14,582 nucleotides of DNA from Lentibacillus juripiscarius JCM 12147 (GCA_001311805.1 BBCA01000067.1:1-14582); one strand, 5' to 3'; positions 1-9,456 are shown, counted from the stretch's first letter. Notes: generated by a model from the sequence alone, not told the origin. Program-made: numbers and translations.

Positions 1-89
1 AAACCCTCCTGGAGCCAAATAAAAAAATAAAAATGAGGACAACGATGCTGTTCCTATTATGTCATATTACGCTCCCCCCGAAGCTATTA

Positions 90-844
<755 letters not shown>

Positions 845-868
845 TTAAATCTGCTCCTTTCGCACGCA

Positions 869-882
869 AGAACTTTTGTTCG
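869..882. promoter_or_regulatory. LexA (SOS) box downstream of the leftward start site
   Basis: AGAACTTTTGTTCG matches the Bacillus core CGAAC-N4-GTTCG with one core mismatch. It lies just after the predicted leftward transcription start (about 888), where bound LexA would act as a roadblock to the yneA-position/yneB transcript. Confidence 0.65.
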
Positions 883-894
883 CTTTTGTTTACC

Positions 895-922
895 ATTATA
901 TACGAACGTACGATCTTGTCAA
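895..922 (-). promoter_or_regulatory. Promoter of the yneA-position/yneB transcript with embedded LexA box
   Basis: On the minus strand there is a perfect -35 TTGACA (917-922) and a perfect -10 TATAAT (895-900), separated by 16 bp. The spacer is occupied by an imperfect LexA box (903-916; CGAACGTACGATCT on the plus strand, two mismatches to CGAACRNRYGTTYG). LexA bound there would block polymerase directly, giving tight repression until DNA damage. Confidence 0.8.
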
Positions 923-930
923 CTGTTTTT

Positions 931-944
931 CGAACGAATGTTTG
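931..944. promoter_or_regulatory. LexA (SOS) box overlapping the lexA -35
   Basis: CGAACGAATGTTTG is a perfect match to the published Bacillus consensus CGAACRNRYGTTYG. It overlaps the -35 of the rightward lexA promoter and lies 8 bp upstream of the leftward -35, so LexA bound here should autoregulate lexA and may also affect the divergent transcript. Confidence 0.85.
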
Positions 945-970
945 CATTTTCTTGCTGACCATGCTAAACT
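942..970 (+). promoter_or_regulatory. lexA promoter
   Basis: TTGCAT (942-947), a 17-bp spacer, then TAAACT (965-970) with an extended -10 TGC just before it. The -35 overlaps the perfect LexA box at 931-944, as expected for autorepression. Confidence 0.65.
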
Positions 971-1006
971 TCTAGTAATAAATCCTATTCATGAGGTGTT
1001 TAATAG

Positions 1007-1633
1007 ATGACAAAACTCTCCAAAAGGCAAGAAGCGATTCTGGACTTTATAAAAGAACGGGTAAATGAGAAGGGCTACCCTCCCTCTGTAAGGGAGATTG
1101 CTGAGGCAGTGGGACTCGCATCAAGCTCGACGGTTCACGGTCATTTAGCAAGGCTGGAGAGCAAAGGATATATTAGGCGGGACCCCACAAAGCCTAGAGC
1201 AATAGAGGTCTTGGATTTGTCTGATGAAAGCCACATACCAAGAGAGGAGGCACGGTATGCACCTGTTATCGGCAAAGTAACGGCAGGCCTCCCTATCACT
1301 GCAGTGGAAAACATTGAACAATTTGTGCCGCTGCCGGGATCCGTTTCTGGCAGCACTGAAGAAAATCTGTTTGTCCTTATCATTGAAGGAGAAAGTATGA
1401 TAGAAGCTGGAATACTTGATGGCGATATGGTTATTGTCAGACAGCAGAATGATGCGCAGAACGGGGATATAGTTGTTGCCATGACAGATGAAGATGAAGC
1501 GACCGTCAAACGGTTTTTCAAGGAAAAAGATCACGTTCGGCTGCAGCCGGAAAATGCAACGATGGATCCGCTCATTTATCATAATGTAACGATATTGGGT
1601 AAAGTCGTTGGATTGTACCGGAATATTGACTAA
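1007..1633 (+). CDS. lexA: LexA repressor, self-cleaving regulator of the SOS response
   Basis: A 208-residue LexA, close to the usual 205-210. Residues 1-65 are the winged helix-turn-helix DNA-binding domain ([19 protein letters not shown]). The self-cleavage site Ala93-Gly94 lies in [18 protein letters not shown]. The catalytic serine is Ser130 in [14 protein letters not shown] and the lysine is Lys168 in EDEATVKRF, so the S24 peptidase dyad is complete. The ATG at 1007 follows a GAGGTG ribosome site at 993-998. It represses DNA-damage genes and is inactivated when RecA filaments stimulate cleavage. The reading frame is undamaged, unlike most longer genes here. It is divergent from the SOS-regulated small gene and yneB, and ends at a strong terminator. 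Confidence 0.98.
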   Translation: MTKLSKRQEAILDFIKERVNEKGYPPSVREIAEAVGLASSSTVHGHLARLESKGYIRRDPTKPRAIEVLDLSDESHIPREEARYAPVIGKVTAGLPITAVENIEQFVPLPGSVSGSTEENLFVLIIEGESMIEAGILDGDMVIVRQQNDAQNGDIVVAMTDEDEATVKRFFKEKDHVRLQPENATMDPLIYHNVTILGKVVGLYRNID

Positions 1634-1637
1634 GAGG

Positions 1638-1673
1638 AAAAGGCTTCCGTCCAGATTGGACAGAAGCCTTTTC
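1638..1673 (+). terminator. Rho-independent terminator of lexA
   Basis: The stem AAAAGGCTTC/GAAGCCTTTT (1638-1647 with 1663-1672) continues inward with GTCC/GGAC around the loop AGATT, ending in a T run. It starts 4 nt after the lexA stop codon. Confidence 0.9.
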
Positions 1674-1856
1674 TATTAAATCGCAGTGCATATAGTCTAT
1701 AACTACCATCGAAAAAAGAGTCTTTCCGACCATCCAAATATCCACCTTAATGTAAAGGGAATGATCAACAATCATTAATCAAGAAAATTATTGAACTGGC
1801 AAAATACCTGCGATCTCTCGGCTTACACTGTAGCGCTTGGCTTGAAAAACCGTTCA
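1674..1856. other. Intergenic, nothing recognised
   Basis: Between the lexA terminator and the terminator of the leftward activator gene I see no conserved coding frame, RNA or repeat. Short open stretches on both strands lack ribosome sites and recognisable motifs. Confidence 0.5.
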
Positions 1857-1883
1857 TATAAAAGAAGAGCTTTTTGCCCCTCT
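1857..1883 (-). terminator. Terminator of the sigma-54 activator gene
   Basis: On the minus strand, AGAGGGGC and GCTCTTCT form an 8-bp stem with two G-U pairs around an AAAAA loop, followed by TTTTAT. It overlaps the activator stop codon (1882-1884). Confidence 0.6.
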
Positions 1884-3244
1884 AAGTCGACAAGTATCCT
1901 TTGTATTTATTGATTAATTTTGACGCTCGTGTCTGGCTGATTCCTAAATCACTTGCCACCTTTCTTGTACTTGTGTATCGCTGATAGGATCTTAATACCA
2001 TATCTTTTTCGATTTCCTCAAGGGCCTGGTCCAAGTGATAAAGGACAGGGGCTTGCACCATCGGATGCTGATGATGTCGGATGAACGGGGGTAAATCCTC
2101 CGTTCGGATAATCGATTCAGCCATGATAACCGATCGTTCGATAATGTTTTGTAGCTGTCTGATATTTCCTGGCCATGAATAACTGGATAACAGATTCATA
2201 GCCTCGTTCGAAATTAATCGACTGCCTTTATGCTTTTATTAAATATGTTCAGAAAGTAATGAATGAGCGGGGTGATATCTTCCGGCCTCTCCCTTAAAGA
2301 CGGGACTTCCAATTCGATCACATTTAAACGGTAATATAAATCTTCTCTAAACTTTCTTTCCGCCACAAGCTGATCAAGTTTATTATTGGTTGCCGCAAGT
2401 ATGCGGACATCCACTTTCTTTGTTTCATGTCCGCCAACCGGTATAAATTCCTGGTCTTGGATAAGCTGCAATAGTTTGGGTTGCAGTTTTAATGGCATAT
2501 CACCGATTTCATCAAGGAATACGGTGCCGTGATTAGCAGATTCGATCAACCCTTTTTTACCAGTATTTCTAGCACCTGTAAAAGCACCAGATGTGTAACC
2601 AAACAATTCCGATTCCAGTAAATCTTCGGGAATGGCTGCGCAGTTGATGGTTAGAAATTCATTGTTTTGACGGTGGCTCTGTTGATGAATCAGATTGGCA
2701 ATCAATCCCTTCCCGGTTCCTGACTCCCCCTGAATAAGAACCGTAGAGTTAACGGCAGCAGCTTTTTTCGCTTGTTTGATTAAATACCTCATTTTTTCAC
2801 TAGTAAAGATCAAATTGTGTTCTGGTTCATTATTTTGTTGAGAGATCGATTCGCTGGTTATTTCTAACGTTTTTGAATCGCTGTAATTCTTGTGATGTAC
2901 AAACAACCAGTTCAATGTCATTTTCCCGATTTAAAATGGGCACTGCTGTGGTTATTAGCTCACTTTTAATAAATGTGGATTGTTGTATGGTAATGGGTTG
3001 CTTTTTTTCAAACACGATGTCAACGAGAGAGGGAGTCCAATACCCTTTCTCAACAAGCTCAGCATTGTTTTTGCCTACGACGTCACCTGGTTTTACGCCG
3101 TAATGTTCTTCACACTTTTGATTGACGAAAACAATGCGTTTGTCTGCATCAAGCACAAAATTCGTCAGAGGAGTGATTTACTATTTTTTCAAGTGTTTCT
3201 TTATTGATTTCGAGAAAGTCATCACCATGCCATCCATTCGCCAA
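1882..3244 (-). CDS. Sigma-54-dependent transcriptional activator (PAS, AAA+, Fis HTH; RocR-like), frameshifted as read
   Basis: Bacterial enhancer-binding protein, 453 residues when corrected (B. subtilis RocR is about 460). Order: an N-terminal PAS sensor (VLDADKRIVFVNQKCEEHYG); a AAA+ domain with Walker A GESGTGKG, the sigma-54 contact loop GAFTGA, and Walker B GTVFLDEIGD; the WPGNIRQLQN segment; and a C-terminal Fis-type HTH (TRKVASDLGISQTRASKLI). I chose a TTG at 3244 because it follows GGTGAG and keeps the PAS N-terminus (HSSDEF) in frame. Three indels break it: an extra base in the run at 3157-3160, an extra base at 2870-2874, and a missing base at 2234-2237. It is divergent from the Rieske gene, whose promoter is sigma-54 type, so it very likely activates that gene. 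The ligand is unknown. Confidence 0.9.
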
Positions 3245-3468
3245 TCCTCTCACCTCTGGTTTCTTTTTTAATCGTAGGGATAAGAAGCCTCACAAAGCAC
3301 AATGAACGTACCGTTGTAGTAACTATTCATCGTAGCACATTCAGTTCCTTATCTTCTATATATTTTTACTTTTTATAATTTTATTATTACTGAACCGCTT
3401 TTAATTCAACACGAATGTAAAGCAACTCAATTTTAATCATAAAGTGTTGAGCAAACAGCATTTTTGTA
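3245..3468. promoter_or_regulatory. Divergent regulatory region with candidate activator half-sites
   Basis: AT-rich gap between the activator and the Rieske gene, with no coding frame. It holds an inverted pair, TCAACAC at 3406-3412 and GTGTTGA at 3444-3450, spaced 38 bp centre to centre. The pair lies about 45 to 90 bp upstream of the predicted sigma-54 start, where enhancer-binding proteins commonly bind. Their use as activator sites is inference. Confidence 0.4.
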
Positions 3469-3486
3469 TTGGCATGATATTTGCTT
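3469..3486 (+). promoter_or_regulatory. Sigma-54 (-24/-12) promoter of the Rieske oxygenase gene
   Basis: TTGGCATGATATTTGCTT matches the sigma-54 consensus TGGCAC-N5-TTGCW closely: GG at 3471-3472 and GC at 3483-3484 are separated by exactly 10 bp. The start would fall near 3496, about 40 nt before the ATG. The presence of a sigma-54 activator gene next door supports it. Confidence 0.85.
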
Positions 3487-3535
3487 AGCAAATTATGAAA
3501 GCGCTTAAATATTAACCAAAAGGGGCGTGACTGGA

Positions 3536-4626
3536 ATGCCATCACATGAATCTAACCCAAACACAGAGAACAATCTCACACAAACATTGCCTTATCGCTT
3601 TTATTCCGATCCGGAAATTTTAAAATCCGAGCAAGAAAAATTTTCAAAGTCGTGGCAGTATGTTTGCCATGAAAGTTATGTTCGTCAACCCGGGGACTTT
3701 TTTCACCGCAGAAGTGGCCGGTGAACCAATTGTTGTTACAAGGAGTAAAGATGGCGAGTTGTACGCGTTTTATAATGTCTGTCCGCATCGTGCGACAAAA
3801 CTTATTGATAATGAAGCAGGAAACAAGAAGATTTTACAATGTCCTTATCACGGTTGGACGTTTCATCTGAACGGAGAATTGAATAAAGCGCCAAATTTTA
3901 AAGGTGTACCGGGTTTTTGTCCTGCTGACTTTTCGTTAAGACATATCCAAGTTGCATCGAAATCGTCTTTAGTATTTGTCAATTTGGATCCAAACGCACC
4001 ATCACTCGAGGATTCCTATGATGATTTCTTTACGGATTTAAATCAATTTGACTTTTGGATGAATTGAAGGTGAATGACGTTAAAAACGAACCATCAAATG
4101 TAATTGGAAAGCATTCATCGATAATTTCTTGGAATGCGACCATTGTCCAATTGCCCATCCTGGATTTTCGGCAACATTGGATTTGGACGAATACCACATC
4201 GTTAATGGAAATAATTGCAGTGTACACGGATCAGAACTGAAGACGAAAAAAGGAAAAGAGGCGCTGGATTTACCAATGGGCAGCGCTGAAGTTCAGGAAG
4301 GCCGCTTTTATTGGATATGGCCGAATGTAATGTTGACTATTTATCCCGGACCAGGGAACTTATCAACCATTCAAATGATTCCAATTGACCATGAGACGAC
4401 ACTAGGTGTTTATACCAATTTTTCAAAGTACGAAGAGCCGACAGAAGAGCGGAAAACGCAAGTGGCCTTCGCTGAACAAGTTAGAAACGAGGATGTAGAA
4501 CTTGTCGAACGTGAACAAATCGGCTTGCAATCGCGTGCATTTGAACATGGCGTCTTTTCACCGACCGAACATGCCGTGCATAAATTCCGGGATATGGTTT
4601 TGGATGCGCTTGACGTAAGTGATTGA
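3536..4626 (+). CDS. Rieske non-haem iron oxygenase alpha subunit (GbcA/CntA-like, quaternary-amine type), frameshifted as read
   Basis: Ring-hydroxylating-oxygenase-type alpha subunit, 363 residues when corrected (carnitine oxygenase CntA is about 371). The Rieske [2Fe-2S] ligands are in CPHRATKL and CPYHGW. The catalytic domain carries NWKAFIDNFLECDHCPIAH, giving two iron-binding His; a Glu replaces the Asp found in most aromatic oxygenases, as in betaine/carnitine enzymes. The start is ATG 3536, 10 nt after AAAAGGGG; a GTG at 3527 is too close to that site. Three indels break the frame: an extra T in 3698-3703, a missing G at about 4057-4058, and a missing A at about 4102. Neighbours (sigma-54 activator, BCCT importer, ferredoxin reductase) suggest N-demethylation or C-N cleavage of glycine betaine, carnitine, proline betaine or similar. 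Which one cannot be read from the sequence. Confidence 0.88.
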
Positions 4627-4640
4627 TGCAGACAGCCTGA

Positions 4641-4680
4641 GACCGTTGAGCCATACTCTCAACGGTTCCTTTATTTTATT
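4641..4680 (+). terminator. Terminator after the Rieske gene
   Basis: A perfect 9-bp stem, ACCGTTGAG (4642-4650) with CTCAACGGT (4658-4666), 7-nt loop, followed by a T-rich tail. It lies 15 nt after the Rieske stop, so the BCCT gene is transcribed by read-through or from its own, unidentified promoter. Confidence 0.8.
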
Positions 4681-4736
4681 ATTCGCGTAATGAAAGTGCT
4701 TCGATTGACCGGACTATAAACATGGGGGGGAGTCTT

Positions 4737-6325
4737 TTGGAACAATCAAAAATTAGTAAGTCGGTCTTTTTTTTCAGCGCTAACTCTTATCGCATTCATC
4801 ATAGCCCCAGTGTTGATTAATCAAGAAAAAGGATCGCAGCTATTAAATACGATATTAAATTTTCTTACAGGAAAATTTGGAGCCTTTTATTTGTTAGGGG
4901 CATTTATCGTATTTCTAATTGTACTGTATCTGGCGTTTGGGAAATATGGACATATTAAATTGGGAGATACGAAACCTGAGTTTTCAGTTTTGAGTTGGAT
5001 TGCCATGATGTTTACTGCGACAGCGGGGTCAAGTCTTGTTTTTGGGGTTTTATTGAATGGGCACATTATTATAATTCACCACCCCCCTTTGGTATCGAAC
5101 CAAATAGTGCAGAAGCTGCTAAGTGGGCCTCTACTTACGGTATATTTCATTGGGGATTTATGGGGTTTGTGATCTATTGTTTGCCTTCTATTGCGCTGGC
5201 TTATGCGGTACATGTACGGAAGATCCCAACTTAAAATTGAGTTCAGCATGCCGGGGGGGTTCTTGGCGATAAGGTTGACGGATGGATAGGAAAAGCTATT
5301 GACGTTTATGATTGGAATTGTCGGAGGGGTCGGAACATCGTTAGGTTTAGGAACTCCTATGCTTTCTGAGGCTATTTCCGAAGTAACGATTATTCCTCCA
5401 TCACTGTGGTTGGATGTTGGTATTCTCCTCGTTTGGACATTGATATTCTCAGGCAGTCTATATTTTGGTTTGCAAAAGGGTTAAAAGTGCTTAGCGATAT
5501 CAACATTTATTTATATATTTTGTTCCTCTTTTATTTTGGTATTTGGTCCAACGCTATTTATCATTAATAAAATGGTCGGTAGTCTTGGGTTACTGTTAAA
5601 TAATTTTATGCGCATGAGTTTTCCTATGGACGCTGTTGGCGGATCCACCTTTGCACAAGATTGGACAATATTTTATTGGGGCTGGTGGTTTGCGTTTGCC
5701 TCCTATATGGCCATGTTCACCGCAAGAATCTCAAAGGGACGGACAATTAAAGGATTAGTACTTGCCATGTGCGGTGGCGGTTCCGTTGGATGCTTACTTG
5801 CGTTTTGGATTTTTTGGAAACACCAGTTTATATTATGAATTAAATAATATCGTACCAATTATGGACATTATGTCTGCGGAAGGAGCACCCGCTGCCATCG
5901 TTGCGACGATCAACAATCTTCCAATTGGCGGCACCTTATTATTACTGTTCTTTATTGTTTTTTGTTTCATTTTCCTGGCTACAACGATTGATTCGGCTGC
6001 TTATACGCTTTCAACGGTCTCGCTGGCTGATTCAAAAGCTGTGAGAGAACCGGCCAGGTGGATTCGGTTATTTTGGGGAGGCGTTTTATGTTCCGTATCT
6101 GTCATATTATTATACGGCAATGGATTGGATGCACTTCAAACATTAGCAGTCATAACCGGTTTTCCAATATTATTTATCTATATTATCGTTACGTTATCTT
6201 TATTTAAATGGCTTAAGGAAGATCATCCGGGTTATAAGACGCAGAAGTTCAATAAAAAAAGTTATTCCATTAGAGATGCTGATATCCCGCCGGCTAATCA
6301 AGGTTCCAGTCGTTTAGATAAGTAG
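4737..6325 (+). CDS. BCCT-family betaine/carnitine/choline transporter, frameshifted about eight times as read
   Basis: Reconstructs to 528 residues, normal for BCCT carriers, with about twelve membrane segments. Family hallmarks are FWGFIEWAHYY early, TSLGLGTPMLSE in the middle, and the substrate-site tryptophan box WTIFYWGWWFAF followed by FTARISKGRTIK. TSLGLGTPxxxE resembles, as I recall, CaiT-like members more than the BetP/OpuD signature, hinting at carnitine-type substrates. The start is probably TTG 4737 after GGGGGGGAG; ATG 4722 is in frame. Breaks: extra T in 4767-4774; missing T in 5039-5043; missing T near 5231; extra G in 5253-5259; extra T near 5305-5307; missing A in 5474-5477; extra T in 5529-5532; extra T in 5810-5815. 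It lies between the Rieske and reductase genes, so it likely imports the oxygenase substrate. If the indels are real, the gene is dead. Confidence 0.88.
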
Positions 6326-6379
6326 CTGTTAGATGCAGGAGAAGAATTGCGGGACATTAATCCAACAGGAGGAATTCAT

Positions 6380-7369
6380 ATGTCTGACCAAAGCATTTTT
6401 GACGTAACCATTATCGGAGGCGGTCCTACCGGATTGTTTTCGGCTTTTTATGGAGGTATGAGGCAAATGTCCATTAAAATCATTGAAAGCATGCCTGAAC
6501 TCGGCGGACAACTCTCTGCTTTATATCCTGAAAAGTATATATATGATATTGGCGGAATCCCTAGTGTGCGTGGCCAAGATCTCGTCGATGAATTAGAGAA
6601 ACAGGCTCTTTACTTTGATCCTGCAGTGGTGTTAGGTCAAGCGGTACAGGACATTCATAAGAATGAAGACGGTATTTTTGAACTGGCTACCGATGAGAGT
6701 ATTCATTATTCGAAAACAGTTCTTATAGCTGCGGGTGTCGGCGCATTTCAACCCAGGCGCTTGAAAATAGACAATGCGGATCAATATGAACAGAAAAATC
6801 TGCATTATTTTGTTGATGACCTTAACAAATTTCAAGGGCAGAATGTTGTTATTTGCGGAGGTGGTGATTCAGCGGTTGACTGGGCACTAATACTTGAGTC
6901 GATTGCCAAAATGTCAGTATCGTTCATCGCCGTCATAACTTCCGTGCCCATGAGAGCAGTGTGGATAATGATGAATTCAACCGTTCACATTCTTACGCCA
7001 TATGTTCCTGCTGAATTAGTGGGGGACGGTGAAACGATACAACAGATCATGCTTCAAAAAACAAAAAGTGAAGAAACCGAAACGCTCGACCTTGATGCGC
7101 TAATTGTCAACTATGGTTTCATTTCCTCGCTTGGTCCAATTAAAGATTGGGGACTTGATATTGTAAAAAACTCAATTGTCGTTAATAGCAGAATGGAAAC
7201 AAATATGGATGGAATCTATGCGGTAGGCGATATTAATACGTATGACGGCAAAACAAAGTTGATCGCGACCGGCTTTGGAGAGGCGCCAATTGCTATTTCT
7301 AGCGCAAAAACATACATCGATCCAAAAACACGTCAGCAACCACAACACAGTACTCACCTATTCAAATAA
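6380..7369 (+). CDS. Ferredoxin--NADP(+) reductase, YumC type, with two compensating internal frameshifts
   Basis: Thioredoxin-reductase-like FAD protein, 329 residues, the usual size for YumC-type ferredoxin-NADP reductases. FAD-binding [16 protein letters not shown] is at the N-terminus, the pyridine-nucleotide motif [11 protein letters not shown] is in the middle, and the C-terminal FAD motif is [13 protein letters not shown], ending in the family-typical HSTHLF. The ATG at 6380 follows a perfect AGGAGG. The frame appears open, but between a missing A in 6908-6911 and an extra A at 6967-6968 about 20 residues are read out of frame. The alternative frame there encodes [15 protein letters not shown], the NADP-phosphate-binding segment of this family. 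It follows the BCCT gene by 54 nt, suggesting co-transcription and electron delivery to the Rieske enzyme through a ferredoxin, though such reductases also serve other pathways. Confidence 0.92.
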   Translation: MSDQSIFDVTIIGGGPTGLFSAFYGGMRQMSIKIIESMPELGGQLSALYPEKYIYDIGGIPSVRGQDLVDELEKQALYFDPAVVLGQAVQDIHKNEDGIFELATDESIHYSKTVLIAAGVGAFQPRRLKIDNADQYEQKNLHYFVDDLNKFQGQNVVICGGGDSAVDWALILESIAKMSVSFIAVITSVPMRAVWIMMNSTVHILTPYVPAELVGDGETIQQIMLQKTKSEETETLDLDALIVNYGFISSLGPIKDWGLDIVKNSIVVNSRMETNMDGIYAVGDINTYDGKTKLIATGFGEAPIAISSAKTYIDPKTRQQPQHSTHLFK

Positions 7370-7440
7370 AAACTATAGACACTTGGACCACTTTCAAACA
7401 TGGAAGAGCCAAAAACAGGTAGTTTTTCTGGATTAATATT

Positions 7441-7482
7441 AAAAACAGGAATGCGGGCATAGCTGTCCGCATTTCTGTTTTT
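7441..7482. terminator. Bidirectional terminator between the reductase gene and queE
   Basis: A 19-bp stem (7441-7459 with 7464-7482) containing only two G-U pairs, with a TAGC loop. It has an A run at the left and a T run at the right end, so it can terminate both the rightward reductase transcript and the leftward que operon. Confidence 0.88.
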
Positions 7483-7530
7483 CCACCAAGTAGATGATAC
7501 TAGCATATATTCACCATTCACACGCCCCGT

Positions 7531-8240
7531 TTATTTCCCCCATAAATAAGTATGAAGCTGTGGCAACACACGAACATTTACCAACTCCTGACTGTCCATT
7601 ACCTGATCCACTAACCAATCATACCGATTCAACAAATAACGAAGAAGGCCATCATCATCCACGTTTTCGATATCGTCATTGCCAACCTGTAAAAATAAGG
7701 GGACATCCGGATACCGAAAGTGCACTTCTTTCGCATACGCTAAATCAGCCAAATCAAAAATAACAATCTTTAAACTGCATGACCCTTTTTGTTTTTCCTG
7801 CAGCTTAGCAATTATGTCATCAAGGATGGAAAAATTAGTTTTCATTCCGGAACTGGGCGGCTTTGGTGATAGAGTTAACTCGTCAATGCTGGCGAACCAC
7901 GGCTGCCACCTGCTCCCTTGTGTTTCCAGCGCAATGTTTATCTTGTTTTCATGTAGTAGGTCAACAAAAGCACCTAACCCGGAAAGCAAAGCTGGATTGC
8001 CGCCCGAAATTGTTACATGTGCAAAGTTTCCAGCCGTCTGCTCATTCAATTCCTGCCAAATTTCGTCCGGCTCCATCAGCCTGATTTTTTCTTTTTCCGA
8101 CCCGTCCCAGGTAAATTTTGAATCACACCATGAACAGGAATAATCACAGCCTGCCGTTCGAACGAACATAGTTTTTGTCCAATCACCATTCCTTCTCCCT
8201 GAATGGTTGGACCAAAAATTTCAAGTACAGGTATTTTCAT
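7531..8240 (-). CDS. queE: 7-carboxy-7-deazaguanine synthase (radical SAM), frameshifted as read
   Basis: Converts 6-carboxytetrahydropterin to 7-carboxy-7-deazaguanine in preQ0/queuosine synthesis. The radical-SAM cluster motif CX3CX2C is present as CDYSCSWC, and the N-terminus IFGPTIQGEG is typical of QueE. The corrected length is 236 residues. The start is ATG 8240, inside the end of queD (20-nt overlap). One T is missing from the run at 8172-8176; without correction the frame is lost before the cluster motif and only an internal start at 8169 (MFVRTAGCDYS) remains. It is last in the queC-queD-queE transcript, ahead of a bidirectional terminator. Confidence 0.92.
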
Positions 8241-8673
8241 CGTTCTGATCCCCCTTTAGGCCGATAGATGCAATAACTTGACGGGGTCTCACGCAAAAAA
8301 TCTGCAAGCAAACAGGTTTATTTTCCAAGGTATCTAAACGGGTCTGGATAATCTCATAAACTGTTTTTGCTACCACCTCGGTTGTTGGAAAATAAGCACC
8401 TTGATTACTGGAAAAAGCTGAATCCTCATTCAATGTGGTGTGATCAAACCGTTTATGTATCAAATCTTTGATCGTTTTAAAGTCTATTAAAAAACCTGTG
8501 GAATCCAATGTGTCACCAGCGATTGTTATATTCGCAAAATACGTATGACCGTGGGTATACTGACAATTCCCGGCATTCTCATCCGCAATATAATGGGCTG
8601 CGGAAAAGTGAAAGTCTTTATTCAGTTCAAACGCATAATTATGTTCGGGAACAGGATAAATTTGCTGAATCAT
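8221..8673 (-). CDS. queD: 6-carboxy-5,6,7,8-tetrahydropterin synthase
   Basis: Intact 150-residue QueD (B. subtilis about 149), making 6-carboxytetrahydropterin from dihydroneopterin triphosphate. The zinc histidines are in FHFSAAHYI (His27) and THGHTY (His41, His43), and the catalytic Cys37 sits in NCQYTHGH, the CxxxHGH arrangement of the family. Its ATG overlaps the queC stop in an ATGA, indicating translational coupling, and its end overlaps queE. Confidence 0.96.
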   Translation of the reverse strand: MIQQIYPVPEHNYAFELNKDFHFSAAHYIADENAGNCQYTHGHTYFANITIAGDTLDSTGFLIDFKTIKDLIHKRFDHTTLNEDSAFSSNQGAYFPTTEVVAKTVYEIIQTRLDTLENKPVCLQIFCVRPRQVIASIGLKGDQNDENTCT

Positions 8674-9331
8674 TTTACCACCCCATCATTCCGACGCATT
8701 TCATATTGCTCCAATCCATTACGACGGAGTTTGCAGGATGGGCATTCCCCACAGCCTTCTCCCTTGATTCCGTTGTAACATGTCAGCGTATGCTCCTTAA
8801 CAAACTCAAATGCACCAAGCTGATCACTTAATTCCCATACCTCTGACTTATCCTGCCACATCAAAGGTGTGTGTAAGACGAACTGATCATCCATTGACAA
8901 GTTCAACGTGACATTCAGTGACTTGATAAAACTATCGCGGCAGTCGGGATAACCACTGAAATCTGTTTCACTTACGCCAGTAATGATATGCTTGGCACCT
9001 AGTTGTTTTCCTAGAATAGCGGCAAAAGATAAAAACAATAAATTCGCCCGGGCACAAACGTTGAAGGCATTCCTTCATAATCGGTGATTTTAATATTCTC
9101 ACGGGTTAGGGCATTTGGTGCCAATTGATTTAACAATTCCATGTCCAGTTGATGTTGACGGACGTTTAATCTGGCACAAATCTCTTTTGCGCATTCCAAT
9201 TCCGCAATATGACGCTGTCCATACTGAAATGTCACTACCTCCACATGATCGAACTTCTTCAGCGCCCAAAACAGGCATGTCGTACTATCCTGACCTCCGC
9301 TGAAAACAACAACTGCATTTTGATTATCCAT
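8670..9331 (-). CDS. queC: 7-cyano-7-deazaguanine (preQ0) synthase, frameshifted as read
   Basis: ATP-dependent conversion of 7-carboxy-7-deazaguanine to preQ0. The N-terminal PP-loop [14 protein letters not shown] binds [15 protein letters not shown] is conserved in the family, [16 protein letters not shown] is in the middle, and the zinc-binding cysteines are in [11 protein letters not shown] near the C-terminus. The corrected length is 220 residues (B. subtilis 219). The start is ATG 9331, behind an AAAGGGGAAAGG ribosome site; a longer in-frame extension upstream would run through the riboswitch terminator and is rejected. One T is missing at 9043-9044, splitting the gene after VPGR; correction gives [13 protein letters not shown]. 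First gene of the riboswitch-controlled operon. Confidence 0.93.
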
Positions 9332-9381
9332 TTCCTTTCCCCTTTCCCTATTGATAAAGAAAGAGATCCAAAGATTCCCAC

Positions 9382-9414
9382 AAAAAAAGACAGCACTAAG
9401 AAGCACACTGTCTT
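9382..9414 (-). terminator. Riboswitch-linked terminator ahead of queC
   Basis: On the minus strand AAGACAG (9408-9414) pairs with CTGTCTT (9387-9393), extended by G-U pairs, followed by seven T. It lies between the preQ1 aptamer and the queC ribosome site, the position of the expression platform of a transcriptional preQ1 switch. Confidence 0.8.
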
Positions 9415-9419
9415 GTCTC

Positions 9420-9456
9420 CCTAGTTTTTATAGAGGGATGGTTTCGAACCTCTCCT
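9420..9456 (-). promoter_or_regulatory. preQ1-I riboswitch aptamer
   Basis: The minus strand reads AGAGGTTCGAAACCATCCCT followed by CTATAAAAACTAG. This matches the class I preQ1 aptamer: an AGAGG/CCTCT stem with a C-rich loop and an A-rich 3' tail ending in CUA. The terminator at 9382-9414 follows directly, so binding of preQ1 should switch off queCDE. A small CTGCAT/ATGCAG hairpin precedes the aptamer (9457-9470). Confidence 0.92.

Noticed and set aside
1..65. Possible small leftward gene downstream of yneB, ATG at 65 behind GGGGGGAG
   Set aside because: The frame stops after two codons; a one-base insertion would open a hydrophobic stretch (IGTASLSSFLFFYLAPGG), but it runs off the window and matches nothing I know.
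1141..1582. Two long minus-strand open frames inside lexA
   Set aside because: They are antisense shadows of an intact, clearly conserved lexA.
7679..8143. 154-residue plus-strand open frame opposite queE
   Set aside because: It is antisense to the QueE radical-SAM coding region and has no ribosome site or motif.
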